DNA of 64,000 nt from Deltaproteobacteria bacterium (GTDB lineage: Bacteria > Desulfobacterota > Desulfarculia > Desulfarculales > Desulfarculaceae). Within the stretch, counting starts at the first letter, position 1. Every line of letters starts with the position of its first letter. Positions 35,797-45,185 of the stretch are shown piece by piece. The stretch spans positions 15,867 to 79,866 of the forward strand of contig JAHLLK010000020.1 of the NCBI GenBank assembly GCA_020444165.1, read 5' to 3'. Position numbers and translations under genes: made by a program. A model generated the notes under the pieces. It saw nothing but the letters and a program-made list of their open reading frames with translations. It had not been told where the DNA came from and did no database searches.

Positions 35797-38208
35797 TTAA
35801 CGGCCGCCCGCGGCCGGCTTGAGTTGCAGGATGTCGGAGGCGTGTTGGTTTTGGGCTTGGTCGCTGAACCACCAGTAGAGCCGCGCTCCGTCCATGAAGG
35901 GTTGGATCTGGTCTTTCATGTGTTTGTCGAAGAGGCGGGCGGACACTCCTCCGGGCAGGACGGCGGCCACTTTGTCCTGGTCGGCCAGGTCGGCCACCAT
36001 GCGTAGCGCCGCGAAGTTGTGCACCTGGTAGGGCTTGGCGAATTGGTATTGGGCCCGGTAGAGGGTTTCGCCGGAGCCGCTCATGGGATGGGCGCCGCCG
36101 CCCACCAAATCGCGGCCCCAGCCGGTGCGCCGGAGGGGGTTGACCAGGATGAGCTGGTGCATCTTGCCCCAGGACCAGTCGGCGGGGTTATTGCCCAGCC
36201 GGCCCGCCAACTCTTGCCGGGCCTCCCGGGCCGCCCGCCGGAACAGGTCGTCCCGGGTCTCCCGCACCCCGGGGGTGGTCTGGTCGTCGAACCAGGGGGA
36301 GTCGTTGGTGCGGCACAGGGCGGCCAGGCGCTGCTGCCAGTAGTACCAGCCGTCCAGCATGAGGTCGGTCAGCTCGGGGCCCAGGTCGTCCTCATACACC
36401 TGCCGGGCGAAATGGCGGTAAAGCGCCTGGAACACGGCCGGGGCGGTGAAATTGAGCTGGTCGTGATACTCCCAGCGGGCCAAGAGGTCCCCCAGGTCCC
36501 GGAGGCCGGCCTCCTGGCGTAAGGCCTGGGCCATCAGGGGGGCCAGCTCCTCGGCCAGGAGGTTCTTGGTGTCCCGCTGCATGGTCCAATTCTCGTCCAG
36601 GCCCTTGGGGCCCGGAGCCTGGAGGAACTCGGTCAGGCGGCGGTAGCGGAAGTCCGGCGAGGCGAAATCCGAGTAATAGTAGGGGAAGCCACCCGGGGCC
36701 AGATAGTTGTTGCAACTGCCGGCCCAGCCCCGCGGGGGGTTCACCAGGCGGGGCATGGCCTCCCAGGGGATGAAGCCCAGCCAGTTGTCCCGGGCCTCCA
36801 CCCGTTGGGGCAGCACGGCCGGGCCCTGACGGCGGATGGGGAGGCGGCCGGTGGTCTGCCAGGCGATGTGGCCTGAGTCGTCGGCCAGGACGAAGTTCAG
36901 GGTGAGCGCGGACAGGTGGGACAGGGCCTCCCGGGCCTCTTCCACCCCCCGGGCGGACAAGAGGCCCAACAGCCCCAGGTTGGGGTCCATGGTCTCGGCC
37001 GGGGCCCAGCGCAAGGTCACGGTGCGGCTGGTGGAGAGCCCGGGGAACACCCGGTTCACCACCGGCCCCCGGTTCGAGAGCCACACCTCCAGGACATCCA
37101 GGCGGTAGCCTTCCGGGGCGGCGGAGTCCCGGATCTTCACCTCCTCGTTGATCACCTGGAAGGGGTAGGACTTGTCGCCTTCCAGATAGCGCCGGGGGTT
37201 GGCGGGATCCACGTTTTCCAGGTAGAGGTCCTGGGTGTCGCCGTAGGAGTTGGTGATGCCAAAGGCCAGGTGCTGGTTGCGGCCCACCACCACCCCGGGG
37301 ATCCCCGGGATGTTCACCCCCACCGCGCGGCAGCCCGGCGCGGCCAGGCCCACGGGATACCAGGGGCCCGGCAGGAAGCTGGCGGCCAGGTGGGTGTCGT
37401 TGGCCAGGATGGGCTTGCCGTCCGGGGTCAGGGCGCCGGACACCACCCAATTGTTGCTGCCCACCCCCACCAGGGGCGGCAGGGGTGGGGCGGGCAGGGC
37501 GCCGGGGGTGAGGCCCAGATCCACCCCGGCCCGGACCAGCGCCGCGGCGCCCGGGGTCTCGGCGGCCCGCTCCGGGGGCTGGCACAAGGGGAAAATCTCC
37601 CCCGCCCTGGCCGGGCCCAACCGCTCCACCAGGGCCTGGTTCACGATCTCGTTGGCCGCGTTGGCCGAGATGGTCCAGGCCATGTAGTACATGAGGGACA
37701 GGGAGTCGGCCACCTCCCAGGCCTCGGGGCTGAGCCCGGAGAGGCGGAACTCCAGGGGCAGGTCGTCCGGCCGCTCCTTGATGAAGGCGTTGACCCCGTC
37801 CACGTAGCGCTGGAACATCCGGGCGGTGCGGGAGTCCAGAATCCCGGCCTGTTGCCGGGCCAGGCGGCGGATGCCGATCGTGCGATAGAGGAAGTCCTGG
37901 GCCTTGCCCCTCTCGCCCACCAGTTCGCTGATGCGGCCCTGGGCCACCAGGCGGGTGAGGTGCATCTGGAACAGCCGGTCCTGGGCGGCGGCAAAGCCCT
38001 GGGCAAAGAACAGATCGGGCAGGTTGGCCGCCCGGATATAGGCCATGCCCTTTTCGTCGCGCAGGATGGTGACCGGAGCGGTGAGACCGGGCAGGTCCAG
38101 CACTCCGTCCTTCTTGCAGCCGTTCAACAGGGGCAGGGCCGCCACCCCCACGGCGGCCAGGGCCGCCAGGAGCAAAAAGCCGTATAAAAAGCGTTTGAAC
38201 CACCTCAT
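35797..38208 (-). CDS. Penicillin acylase family (N-terminal nucleophile) amidohydrolase, exported
   Basis: The 803-residue exported protein has a signal segment (FLYGFLLLAALAAVGVAAL) ending in LLNGC, which may be a lipoprotein box. The alpha part follows (about 30-248, PVTILRDEKGMAYIRAANLPDLFFAQGFAAAQDRLFQM split by family spacing). The maturation site VGVGSNNWVVSG has the new N-terminal serine near residue 249. The beta part is about 555 residues and contains ANDTHL, AFGITNSYGDTQDLY and the asparagine of SCNNYLAPG. Family members cleave amide bonds of acyl side chains: beta-lactams, acyl-homoserine lactones or lipopeptides. The natural substrate is unknown; quorum-signal cleavage is one possibility. 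ATG 38208 has GAGG upstream. It is divergent from a hybrid-kinase gene. Confidence 0.93.
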   Translation of the reverse strand: MRWFKRFLYGFLLLAALAAVGVAALPLLNGCKKDGVLDLPGLTAPVTILRDEKGMAYIRAANLPDLFFAQGFAAAQDRLFQMHLTRLVAQGRISELVGERGKAQDFLYRTIGIRRLARQQAGILDSRTARMFQRYVDGVNAFIKERPDDLPLEFRLSGLSPEAWEVADSLSLMYYMAWTISANAANEIVNQALVERLGPARAGEIFPLCQPPERAAETPGAAALVRAGVDLGLTPGALPAPPLPPLVGVGSNNWVVSGALTPDGKPILANDTHLAASFLPGPWYPVGLAAPGCRAVGVNIPGIPGVVVGRNQHLAFGITNSYGDTQDLYLENVDPANPRRYLEGDKSYPFQVINEEVKIRDSAAPEGYRLDVLEVWLSNRGPVVNRVFPGLSTSRTVTLRWAPAETMDPNLGLLGLLSARGVEEAREALSHLSALTLNFVLADDSGHIAWQTTGRLPIRRQGPAVLPQRVEARDNWLGFIPWEAMPRLVNPPRGWAGSCNNYLAPGGFPYYYSDFASPDFRYRRLTEFLQAPGPKGLDENWTMQRDTKNLLAEELAPLMAQALRQEAGLRDLGDLLARWEYHDQLNFTAPAVFQALYRHFARQVYEDDLGPELTDLMLDGWYYWQQRLAALCRTNDSPWFDDQTTPGVRETRDDLFRRAAREARQELAGRLGNNPADWSWGKMHQLILVNPLRRTGWGRDLVGGGAHPMSGSGETLYRAQYQFAKPYQVHNFAALRMVADLADQDKVAAVLPGGVSARLFDKHMKDQIQPFMDGARLYWWFSDQAQNQHASDILQLKPAAGGR

Positions 38209-38478
38209 GGCGGGGACCTCCCTGTCCAGCGTGCGGGGCGAGATGACTTTAGCAATCGGATATGGCGAGCGTCCAGGGGTTTTTCCGCGGGGCCGGCCGC
38301 GGCCCGGTGGCCCGGGCCGGGGAGGCCCCCGTGGTCGCCGCCCCGCCCGAGCCTGGCCCCCGGGGCAACTGGCCTGTCTCCCGCGCCCGGAGCTTGTGCT
38401 AAGCTGGGTGGGTGGACCGCGGCGCTCCGCGGCTCCCCTCCACGCCGGCCCGGAACCCCCAACCCCGGTGATCACTTG

Positions 38479-41217
38479 ATGCCCGACCACCCGCCCCAGA
38501 GCCCTCCCCTCCCTTCCGCCCCGGCCGGCGGTCCGGAAGACCCGCCGGAGGCGCGGTTCATCATGGGCATTCTCCTGCGCCTGCTGGCCGAAATCCCCAC
38601 CGGCCTGGCGGTGCTGGATCGGGACGGGCGGGTGCGTTACTGGAACCGGGCCCTGGAGAAGCTGACCGGCCGTAAAAGCTCGCGGGTGCTGGGGCGCGAT
38701 CTGTTCCAGCTGTTCCCGGTCTTGGCCCAGGGTGGGCTTTTGCAGCTGTTCGAGGCATGGTGGGGAACCGGGGCCTTCCCCGAGGTGGAAGACTTCCGCC
38801 TGCCCCCGCTGTACGGCCGCGGCGCGGCCCTGCACCTCCGTCTATCGGGCGTGCTGCTGCCCGGGGAGCCGCCCGGGCTGCCGGACCTGGCCGCGGTGTT
38901 CGTGGAGAACATCACCGGCCGCCTGGCGGCGGAGAAAGCCCGCCTGCAAAGTCAGCACATGCTGGCCTCCCTGTTCCGCATGAGCCCGGTGGCCCTGGCC
39001 ATCAGTTCTCCCGGAGAGGGCCGCTATCAGGAAATCAACGAGGCTTTCACCCGCCTCACTGGGCACCGCCGCGAGGAGGTCCTGGGCCGCACCTCGGAAG
39101 AATTGGGGCTCTGGCCCGACTTGGCGTTGCGGGACCGCCTGGTGTCCCGTCTCCTGCAGGACGGGCTTTTGCGGGAGACCGAGGCCCAGATCCGCACCAA
39201 GGACGGCCGCGAGCTGACCGGGCTGTTCTCGGCCGAGCAGGTGGAGTTCGCCGGCGAGACCTGCCTGTTGACCGCCATGATGGACCTGACCGAGCTGCAA
39301 CAGGCCCGGGAGGAGCTGAGCCGGGCCAACCGGCGGCTGCGGGCCATGGTGGATGCCCTGCCCGACCAGTACATCCGCCTCTCCAGCCAGGGGGTGATCC
39401 TGGATCACTTGCCGGCCCACCTGCCCGGCGGTCCCCTGCCCGGGGAGTCCCTCACCGGCTGCCAGTTGCCCGAAGTGCTGCCCCCCCACCTGGCCGCCCA
39501 GATGCAGGAGGCGGTGGAAGAGGTGCTGGCCTTGGGCCAGGCTGTCTCCCGGGAGCTGGCCGCCGCCTCGCCGGGGAGGGCCCAGCGCTTCGAGGCCCGC
39601 TTCCTGCCGGCCGGGCCGGACGAGGTGGTGGCGGTGCTCCGGGACATAACCCGGCAGAAACGCTCCGAGCAGGCGCTCCGGGAAAGCGAGGAGCGCTACC
39701 GCAACACCTTCCTGTCCATCCCCGACGCCATCATCATCAGCGAGCTGGCCACGGGCCGCTGCCTGGAGGTCAACGAGGTCTTCTGCCGCTGGAGCGGTTA
39801 CTCCCACTTCGAGGCCCGGGGCCACGCCTCTTTGGAGCTGGACCTGTACGTGGACGCGGCGGCGCGGGCGGAAGTGCTCCGGCTGGTGGAGACCCGGGGC
39901 GAGGTCCGGGGCCTGGAGGTGAACTTCCGCCACCAGGACGGCGCCATGCTGGAGAGCGTGCTCTCGGCCCGGCCGCTGCGCTACGCCGGGCGGAACTGCC
40001 TCATCTCGGTGATCCAGGACGTGTCCCGCCTTAAAGCGGCCCAGCGCGAGCAATCCCGCCTGGAACAGCAACTCCAGCAGGCCCAGAAGATGGAGGCCCT
40101 GGGCACCATGGCCGGCGGCATGGCCCACGACTTCAACAACATCATCTACGCCATCATGGGCTACGCCGACCTGGCCCAGGAGCGGGTGGCCCATGACGAG
40201 GCAGCCTGGGAGTACCTGGAAAACATCCGGGCGGCCAGCCGCCGGGCCGCCGGGGTCACCGAGCAGCTCCTCACCTTTGCCCGCCAGCGCGAGGAACGGC
40301 TCCGCCCCTTGCGCCTGGCCCCGGTGGTGCGGGAGGGCCTGAAACTGCTCCGGGCCGGGCTGCCGGCCACCATCGCCATCCACCAGCGCCTCTCGGACCT
40401 GGACTCCCTGGTGCTGGGCGACTCCACCCAGGTGCACCAGGTGCTCATGAATCTCTGCCACAACGCCGCCCAGGCCATGGGCGGCGGGCCCGGCGTGTTG
40501 GAGGTGGGCCTGGAACGGGTCGCCGCCGCGGAAGCGGGCGGCGCCGACCCCCTGCTGCGCCTCTGGGTCAACGACACCGGCCCCGGGGTGGCGCCCGATA
40601 TCATGGATCGTATCTTCGACCCCTTCTTCACCACCAAGCCCCAGGGCAAGGGTTCCGGCCTGGGGCTGGCCGTGGTGGTGGGCATCGTGAAAAGCATGGG
40701 CGGGGCGGTGTCGGTCCAAAACCTGCCCGCGGGCGGGGCCTCCTTCCAGATCCTCCTGCCCGCCGGGGCCGGGCCGGACCTGCCCGAACCGGTGCCTCAG
40801 CCGGTCCGCTCCCCGGGCCAGGGCTCGGAGCGGGTGCTCCTGGTGGACGACGAATGGCTGGTGGCCCGCATGGTGGAAGCGGCCCTGACCAACTGGGGCT
40901 ACCACGTCACCCTCACCACCCGGGCCGAGGAAGCCTGGCGGCTGTTCCAGGCCGATCCCCAGGCCTTCGACCTCTTGATCACCGACCAGACCATGCCCGA
41001 AACCACCGGGGTGGAACTGGCCATCCGGACCATGCGCCTGCGGCCCGACCTGCCGGTGATCCTTTGCACCGGCTTCAGCGAGGCCGTCACCGCAGGCCAG
41101 GCCCGCGCGCTCGGCATCGCCGAATTCGTGCAAAAACCCATCGACCGCGGCGCCCTGGCCCTGACCGTGCGCCGCACCCTGGACCGCGCCGCCCGGAACC
41201 GCGCCGCGGAGGCTTAA
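38479..41217 (+). CDS. Hybrid sensor histidine kinase, four PAS domains, HisKA-HATPase-receiver
   Basis: The 912-residue soluble kinase has PAS domains at about 28-150 (LAEIPTGLAVLDRDGRVRYW), 158-280, 284-395 and 395-515 (IPDAIIISELATGRCLEVNE). A coiled-coil linker leads to LGTMAGGMAHDFNNIIYA with the phosphoacceptor histidine near 548. The ATPase domain has LMNLCHNAAQAMGGG, VNDTGPGVAPDIMDR and GKGSGLGLAVVVGI. A classical receiver (about 785-905) has LLVDDEWLV, LLITDQTMPETTG with the phosphoacceptor aspartate, and a conserved KP. It has the same plan as the kinase at 28369, with modest similarity. The ATG at 38479 follows a weak GGTGA; an adjacent TTG is possible. The 270-base divergent gap holds its promoter. 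Confidence 0.92.
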   Translation: MPDHPPQSPPLPSAPAGGPEDPPEARFIMGILLRLLAEIPTGLAVLDRDGRVRYWNRALEKLTGRKSSRVLGRDLFQLFPVLAQGGLLQLFEAWWGTGAFPEVEDFRLPPLYGRGAALHLRLSGVLLPGEPPGLPDLAAVFVENITGRLAAEKARLQSQHMLASLFRMSPVALAISSPGEGRYQEINEAFTRLTGHRREEVLGRTSEELGLWPDLALRDRLVSRLLQDGLLRETEAQIRTKDGRELTGLFSAEQVEFAGETCLLTAMMDLTELQQAREELSRANRRLRAMVDALPDQYIRLSSQGVILDHLPAHLPGGPLPGESLTGCQLPEVLPPHLAAQMQEAVEEVLALGQAVSRELAAASPGRAQRFEARFLPAGPDEVVAVLRDITRQKRSEQALRESEERYRNTFLSIPDAIIISELATGRCLEVNEVFCRWSGYSHFEARGHASLELDLYVDAAARAEVLRLVETRGEVRGLEVNFRHQDGAMLESVLSARPLRYAGRNCLISVIQDVSRLKAAQREQSRLEQQLQQAQKMEALGTMAGGMAHDFNNIIYAIMGYADLAQERVAHDEAAWEYLENIRAASRRAAGVTEQLLTFARQREERLRPLRLAPVVREGLKLLRAGLPATIAIHQRLSDLDSLVLGDSTQVHQVLMNLCHNAAQAMGGGPGVLEVGLERVAAAEAGGADPLLRLWVNDTGPGVAPDIMDRIFDPFFTTKPQGKGSGLGLAVVVGIVKSMGGAVSVQNLPAGGASFQILLPAGAGPDLPEPVPQPVRSPGQGSERVLLVDDEWLVARMVEAALTNWGYHVTLTTRAEEAWRLFQADPQAFDLLITDQTMPETTGVELAIRTMRLRPDLPVILCTGFSEAVTAGQARALGIAEFVQKPIDRGALALTVRRTLDRAARNRAAEA

Positions 41218-41355
41218 GAGTTTGGGGAGGAAGAGGAAGATGTGGGGGGAAACCCCTTTTTTTAAAAAAAAGGGGGCTGCACCCCAGAAAAGCTGCGCTT
41301 TTCTGGGGACCCCGCGGTTTCCCCCCACACCCCCCTTCCCCCAAAAAACTTTGTA
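41218..41355 (+). repeat. Element A, copy 7, with extra palindrome in the right arm
   Basis: Starts right after the kinase stop in gene direction. The flanks are GGGGAGGAAGAGGAAGATG and CCCCCCTTCCCCCAAAAAAC, and the centre is CCCCTTTTTTTAAAAAAAAG. The palindrome CCAGAAAAGCTGCGCTTTTC is inserted in the right arm, whereas in copy 4 a related palindrome is in the left arm. Confidence 0.85.
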
Positions 41356-41418
41356 GTATCAAGGTGTTTTGGGCATAGCCATCCACCAACAGGAGTGCTC
41401 GCTGGAAATGGGGTATTG

Positions 41419-42801
41419 GTGAAAAAAACCGTGGCACGCTTGCACCGACGGCCTCCGGGTCCGGCGTTTGCGCCGCGGTGGGCCGCGCTCCTCCTGGCGT
41501 TGTGGCTCCTGGGGGCCCTGGGGGCCGCGGCCCCGGCCCGGGCGGGGGAGGAGACCTCCCTGGAGCAAGATCAGGGCTGGGCCATGACCTGGGGCGGGCA
41601 CTGGAAGCTCCGGGGCGGGGTCTCACTGTACGACTCCGACGCCCTCACCCCGGACCTGGTGGACCAGCCCTATTACGACGGCTACACCGAGCTGCGGCTC
41701 AAGAACGAGATCACCCCCGGCCCGGGGCTGCGTTTCGTCACCCACTACGAGCTGGCGCTATCGGGCGGGGACACCCGCCGCCGCCTCTTGAATCCCCTGC
41801 CCGGCAGCCAGAACGTCCTCTCCGGCGGGCTGTTGGCTCCCCGCACCCTGAATGACCGCCGCCGCCTGTTGAACCTCACCTGGACCCTGGACGAGGGCGA
41901 CAGCTACGTGCTGTACAACCGCCTGGACCGCCTGTTCCTGGACTGGGACCCGTCTTGGGGCAGTGTGCGGGTGGGCCGCCAGGCCCTCACCTGGGGCAAC
42001 GGCCTGGTCTTCAACCCCATGGACCTGGTGAACCCCTTTGCGCCGGCCGATTTCGAGCGGGATTACAAGGTGGGCGACGACATGGCCTGGGCCCTGTACC
42101 AACTGGGCCAGCTGAACACCGTGGAGGTGGTGGGGGTGCCCCGCCGGAACCCCGTCACCGACGAGGTCTCCTGGGACCAATCCACCGTGGCTTCCCGCCT
42201 GCACCTGGCTTCCGGCGGCGGCGAACTGGAGTATGAATTCATGGCCGCCCTGGACCACGGGGACCCGGTGCTGGGGGCGGGGATGTCGGGCTATCTGGGC
42301 GGCGCGGCCTGGCGCTCGGACGTGACCTACGCCTTCCTCACCCGGGACAACGCCCCGGCCGGCTTCCTCTCCCTGGTGGCCAACCTGGATTACTCCTGGA
42401 CCTGGGCGGAGAAGAACTACTACGGGCTGATCGAGTTTTACGCCAATACCCTGGGCAGCCACGATTACGCGGCCTCCCTGACCGACCCCGACCTGGCCGA
42501 CCGCCTGGCCTGGGGCGAGATGTTCACCCTGGGCAACCTGTACCTGGCGCTCACGGGCCAAGTGGAGTTGCACCCCCTGGTGAACGTCTACCTCACCACC
42601 ATCACCAACCTGGCCGACCCCTCGGGCATCGTGCAGCCTCGGGTGGTCTATGACGTGGCCCAGAACTGGCAGATCACCGCCGGCCTGGCCCTGTACTGGG
42701 GGGGCGCGGGCAGTGAGTACGGGGGCTTCGCCGTGCCGCCCTCGGGCCTCGTCTTCCAATCCCCCAACAGCGCCTTCCTCTGGCTGGAATGGTTTTTTTA
42801 A
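41419..42801 (+). CDS. Predicted outer-membrane beta-barrel protein
   Basis: The 460-residue protein has a signal peptide (ALLLALWLLGALGAAAPARA, cleaved before GEETS). The mature sequence is full of alternating aromatic and polar residues (WKLRGGVSLYDSD, YTELRLKNEITPG, SYVLYNRLDRLFLDWD). It ends in tryptophan-phenylalanine-phenylalanine (AFLWLEWFF), the usual signature for assembly by the BAM complex. VGRQALTWGNGLVFNPMDLVNPF resembles the DUF1302/alginate-export-like porin core. Its cargo is unknown. The GTG start at 41419, with GGGG upstream, keeps the signal peptide near the N-terminus; a GTG at 41395 is an alternative. It stands alone between two convergent or terminating units. Confidence 0.8.
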   Translation: MKKTVARLHRRPPGPAFAPRWAALLLALWLLGALGAAAPARAGEETSLEQDQGWAMTWGGHWKLRGGVSLYDSDALTPDLVDQPYYDGYTELRLKNEITPGPGLRFVTHYELALSGGDTRRRLLNPLPGSQNVLSGGLLAPRTLNDRRRLLNLTWTLDEGDSYVLYNRLDRLFLDWDPSWGSVRVGRQALTWGNGLVFNPMDLVNPFAPADFERDYKVGDDMAWALYQLGQLNTVEVVGVPRRNPVTDEVSWDQSTVASRLHLASGGGELEYEFMAALDHGDPVLGAGMSGYLGGAAWRSDVTYAFLTRDNAPAGFLSLVANLDYSWTWAEKNYYGLIEFYANTLGSHDYAASLTDPDLADRLAWGEMFTLGNLYLALTGQVELHPLVNVYLTTITNLADPSGIVQPRVVYDVAQNWQITAGLALYWGGAGSEYGGFAVPPSGLVFQSPNSAFLWLEWFF

Positions 42802-42834
42802 CCGCCCCTTACTTCCTTCCCCTGCCCTGGGCCC

Positions 42835-43383
42835 TCAGCTCTCCGCGGACGCGGCCTTTTCGCAGCCCTCCACCCGGGGATGCCGGTACACGCACCACTG
42901 GCCGCCCCGGAACTCCTCCACCCTTTCCAGCACCGCGCCCACGCTTTGGGCCAGCTTCACGGAGGCCAGATTGTCGCGGTGGATCAGGCTGATCAGGGCG
43001 ATGTCCGGCAGGTGGCGGGCGCCGGCCCGCTGGATGGCCAGCACCGCCTCCCGGGCATAGCCCTGGCCCCAGAATTTCCGAGCCAGAGCGTACTTTATCT
43101 CCGGGGAGGGCCAGTCATTGGGGAACCAGAACCCCACCGGGCCCACTACCCGGCCGCTGGCCTTTTCCACCGCGGCGTAGGGGCCGTAGCCCCGGAGCTG
43201 CCAATGGCCGATGATGGCGGCCATGAGGCGCCAGGATTCGCCTTCGGTGCACGCGTGGCCCACGGTGTAGCGGGTGGCTTCCTCGTCGGAGTACATCTCG
43301 TGCAGCTCGCGCCAATCCTCATCCTGGAACTGCCGCAACAAGAGGCGCTCAGTTTCCAATTCCTCAGGGACCAAATACTTCAT
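42835..43383 (-). CDS. GNAT acetyltransferase, RimJ/RimL-like
   Basis: The 182-residue enzyme has LETERLLLRQFQDEDW, the standard start of the Acetyltransf_3 (RimJ/RimL) group. EIKYALARKFWGQGYAREAV has the acetyl-CoA loop, and SLIHRDNLASVKLAQSVGA contains the conserved Asn-X2-Ser segment. It would acetylate an N-terminal amine of a protein or a small molecule; the substrate is unknown. ATG 43383 fits the family start; a GTG at 43392 is also in frame. It is convergent with the beta-barrel gene (33-base gap) and lies downstream of the cheZ terminator, so it is transcribed alone. Confidence 0.88.
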   Translation of the reverse strand: MKYLVPEELETERLLLRQFQDEDWRELHEMYSDEEATRYTVGHACTEGESWRLMAAIIGHWQLRGYGPYAAVEKASGRVVGPVGFWFPNDWPSPEIKYALARKFWGQGYAREAVLAIQRAGARHLPDIALISLIHRDNLASVKLAQSVGAVLERVEEFRGGQWCVYRHPRVEGCEKAASAES

Positions 43384-43488
43384 GCTTCGCACCCCCAGAC
43401 GCGGCCGGACCGCGTGAAGAACGGGAATTGCCGTAAAGCGGGGGCGGCTGGGGAGCCGGCGCCCGCCGCGGGAGCGGGGAAATATAGT

Positions 43489-43514
43489 AAAAGCCGCCCC
43501 GGCCGGGGCGGCTT
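43489..43514 (-). terminator. Rho-independent terminator after cheZ
   Basis: Perfect palindrome with arms AAGCCGCCCCGG and CCGGGGCGGCTT, followed on the minus strand by TTTA, about 25 bases downstream of the cheZ stop. Confidence 0.75.
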
Positions 43515-43538
43515 CTGCAGCTTAAGCAGCGGTTGGGC

Positions 43539-45185
43539 TCAGAAACCCATGGCGGCCAGAAGATCGTTGACCGCGCCCTGGTCCAGCTTGGAGGGGTCGT
43601 CGCCGTCGGCCGTGGTGGCGGCCTCGTCGTGCACCTTGAGGTCGCCCAGGACCTTGTCCACCTCGGCCTGGGCCATCTTCTCGGACTGCTCGTGGGACAC
43701 CGCGGTCTCGGAGCCTTCCTTGACCTTCAGTTTGGTGCCGAAGCTGACCACCATGGCCAGAAGCTGCACCTGGAAGTCGGTCAGGAGCCGGACGATGCGG
43801 TAGATGGTCTGGCCGGCCAGGTCCTGGAAGGACAGGGCCTCGATGATGCTGTTCACCGAGGTCATCACCGCCTCCACGGATTTCTCCAGGTTGGAGAGCA
43901 GGCTGGGGTCCACCACGTTGCAGGCCCGTTGGCTGGCGGCGAAGCTTTCCAGCGCACTGTCCAGCATTTGCTCCAGGTTGTCGTGGGCCGGCACCGGGGT
44001 CAGGATGCCCATGACCTGGTTCAGCTGATCCACCAGGGCCTGGGCCTGGGCGATGGACTCCGGGGCCAGGGTGGGGCCGGAGGGCGGCGGCGGGGGCGGC
44101 GGGGCGGTCTGGGGTTTCTGCACCGCCTCCAGGGGAAGCTGCTGCTCCAGGAAGATCTGGTCCATGGTGGAGGCCATCTTCTTGAGCACCTGCTGGAAAC
44201 GCTCGTTGGCCGTGGTCTGGAACAGGGTCTTCAACACCTCCTTCAGGGAGAGGTTCAGGAAGTTGTCGGCGTCGGGGGCCATGCCCACGGCCAACTGGTT
44301 CAACTGATCCTCCACCACGGCTCCCTGGAATTCCTTGTTCCCGGACTCCCACATGCCCTTGATGTGCTTTTTCACCGTCTCGTTGGTGCACAGCTCATAG
44401 ATGGTCTGGAACAGCACCTCCAGGGGGAAGGAGTAGGCCACCGCCGGGGGCGGCGGCGGGGCCGGGGCGGCCGCGGCCTGGCTGCCCGCCTTTTGCAGTT
44501 CGGCGGCCAGGCCCTGAGCCATCGCCAAAACCGGCTGCAAGGGCTGGTGCTCCACCTTGCCCAGATAGTCGGTGAGGGCGGCGAGGGCGCTGGTGAGCTG
44601 GCTCCGGGCGTCCTGCGACTGGGCTTCCAGCTCGGAATTGTCCCGGGGGCTGGAATCGGTGTTGATGTCCTGCATAATCTGGCGGGCGTTGTCGATGGCC
44701 TGCTGGATGTCCTCGCCCAGGTCCATGATCCGGAGCGTGGCCCGCTCGGTCATCTTGACCACGTCTTCCAGCTGGTCCTTGGCCAGTTCCAACTGCTCGC
44801 CGGCGGCCTGGAAATCCACGTTGTCCGCCTGGGCCACGTGCACGTCCCGGATGGACAGGGACAGCCGGCGGGCCAGGCGGCCCACCTGGGAGTACATGTC
44901 GTGGCTCAGGTCGCGGTAGTATTCCTGGTCGGGCGGGGCCGCGGGCGGTGGCGGCGGCTCCTCGGCCCCGGCCATCTCCAGGCGGTCCCAGTCCTCCAGG
45001 GCCGCGGCCTGGGAGTTTTGCAGGCCGAACTCGGGCCTGGCCGGTTTTTCCGGCAGAGCCAGCGGTGCGGGCAGACTGGAGCCGGAGCCCCGCACGGTCA
45101 CGTTGTACACGGCCTCGGCGGTGCGTATGGTCAGGGTGCCATCGGATAGTTCTAAGTTGATTTCGGGTGGCTTAAGTCCGGCCAT
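43539..45185 (-). CDS. cheZ: Large CheZ-family CheY phosphatase
   Basis: The 548-residue cytosolic protein is more than twice the length of E. coli CheZ. Its C-terminal third has IIEALSFQDLAGQTIYRIV, which keeps the Asp and Gln of the CheZ active site (DXXXQ). The protein ends LDQGAVNDLLAAMGF, nearly the CheY-binding tail of classic CheZ. An N-terminal region (about 90-180, DLSHDMYSQVGRLARRLSLS, AKDQLEDVVKMTERATLRIM) resembles another CheZ-like helical hairpin without the catalytic pair. Two proline runs act as linkers. It should dephosphorylate CheY-P. ATG 45185 has GGGAG upstream and overlaps queH by 14 bases. It is the last gene of a four-gene minus-strand operon and has its own terminator. 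Confidence 0.85.
   Translation of the reverse strand: MAGLKPPEINLELSDGTLTIRTAEAVYNVTVRGSGSSLPAPLALPEKPARPEFGLQNSQAAALEDWDRLEMAGAEEPPPPPAAPPDQEYYRDLSHDMYSQVGRLARRLSLSIRDVHVAQADNVDFQAAGEQLELAKDQLEDVVKMTERATLRIMDLGEDIQQAIDNARQIMQDINTDSSPRDNSELEAQSQDARSQLTSALAALTDYLGKVEHQPLQPVLAMAQGLAAELQKAGSQAAAAPAPPPPPAVAYSFPLEVLFQTIYELCTNETVKKHIKGMWESGNKEFQGAVVEDQLNQLAVGMAPDADNFLNLSLKEVLKTLFQTTANERFQQVLKKMASTMDQIFLEQQLPLEAVQKPQTAPPPPPPPSGPTLAPESIAQAQALVDQLNQVMGILTPVPAHDNLEQMLDSALESFAASQRACNVVDPSLLSNLEKSVEAVMTSVNSIIEALSFQDLAGQTIYRIVRLLTDFQVQLLAMVVSFGTKLKVKEGSETAVSHEQSEKMAQAEVDKVLGDLKVHDEAATTADGDDPSKLDQGAVNDLLAAMGF

Noticed and set aside
34840..35800. Several short open frames inside the family C array and element A
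   Set aside because: They repeat with the DNA unit, occur in several frames at once and have no ribosome-binding site.
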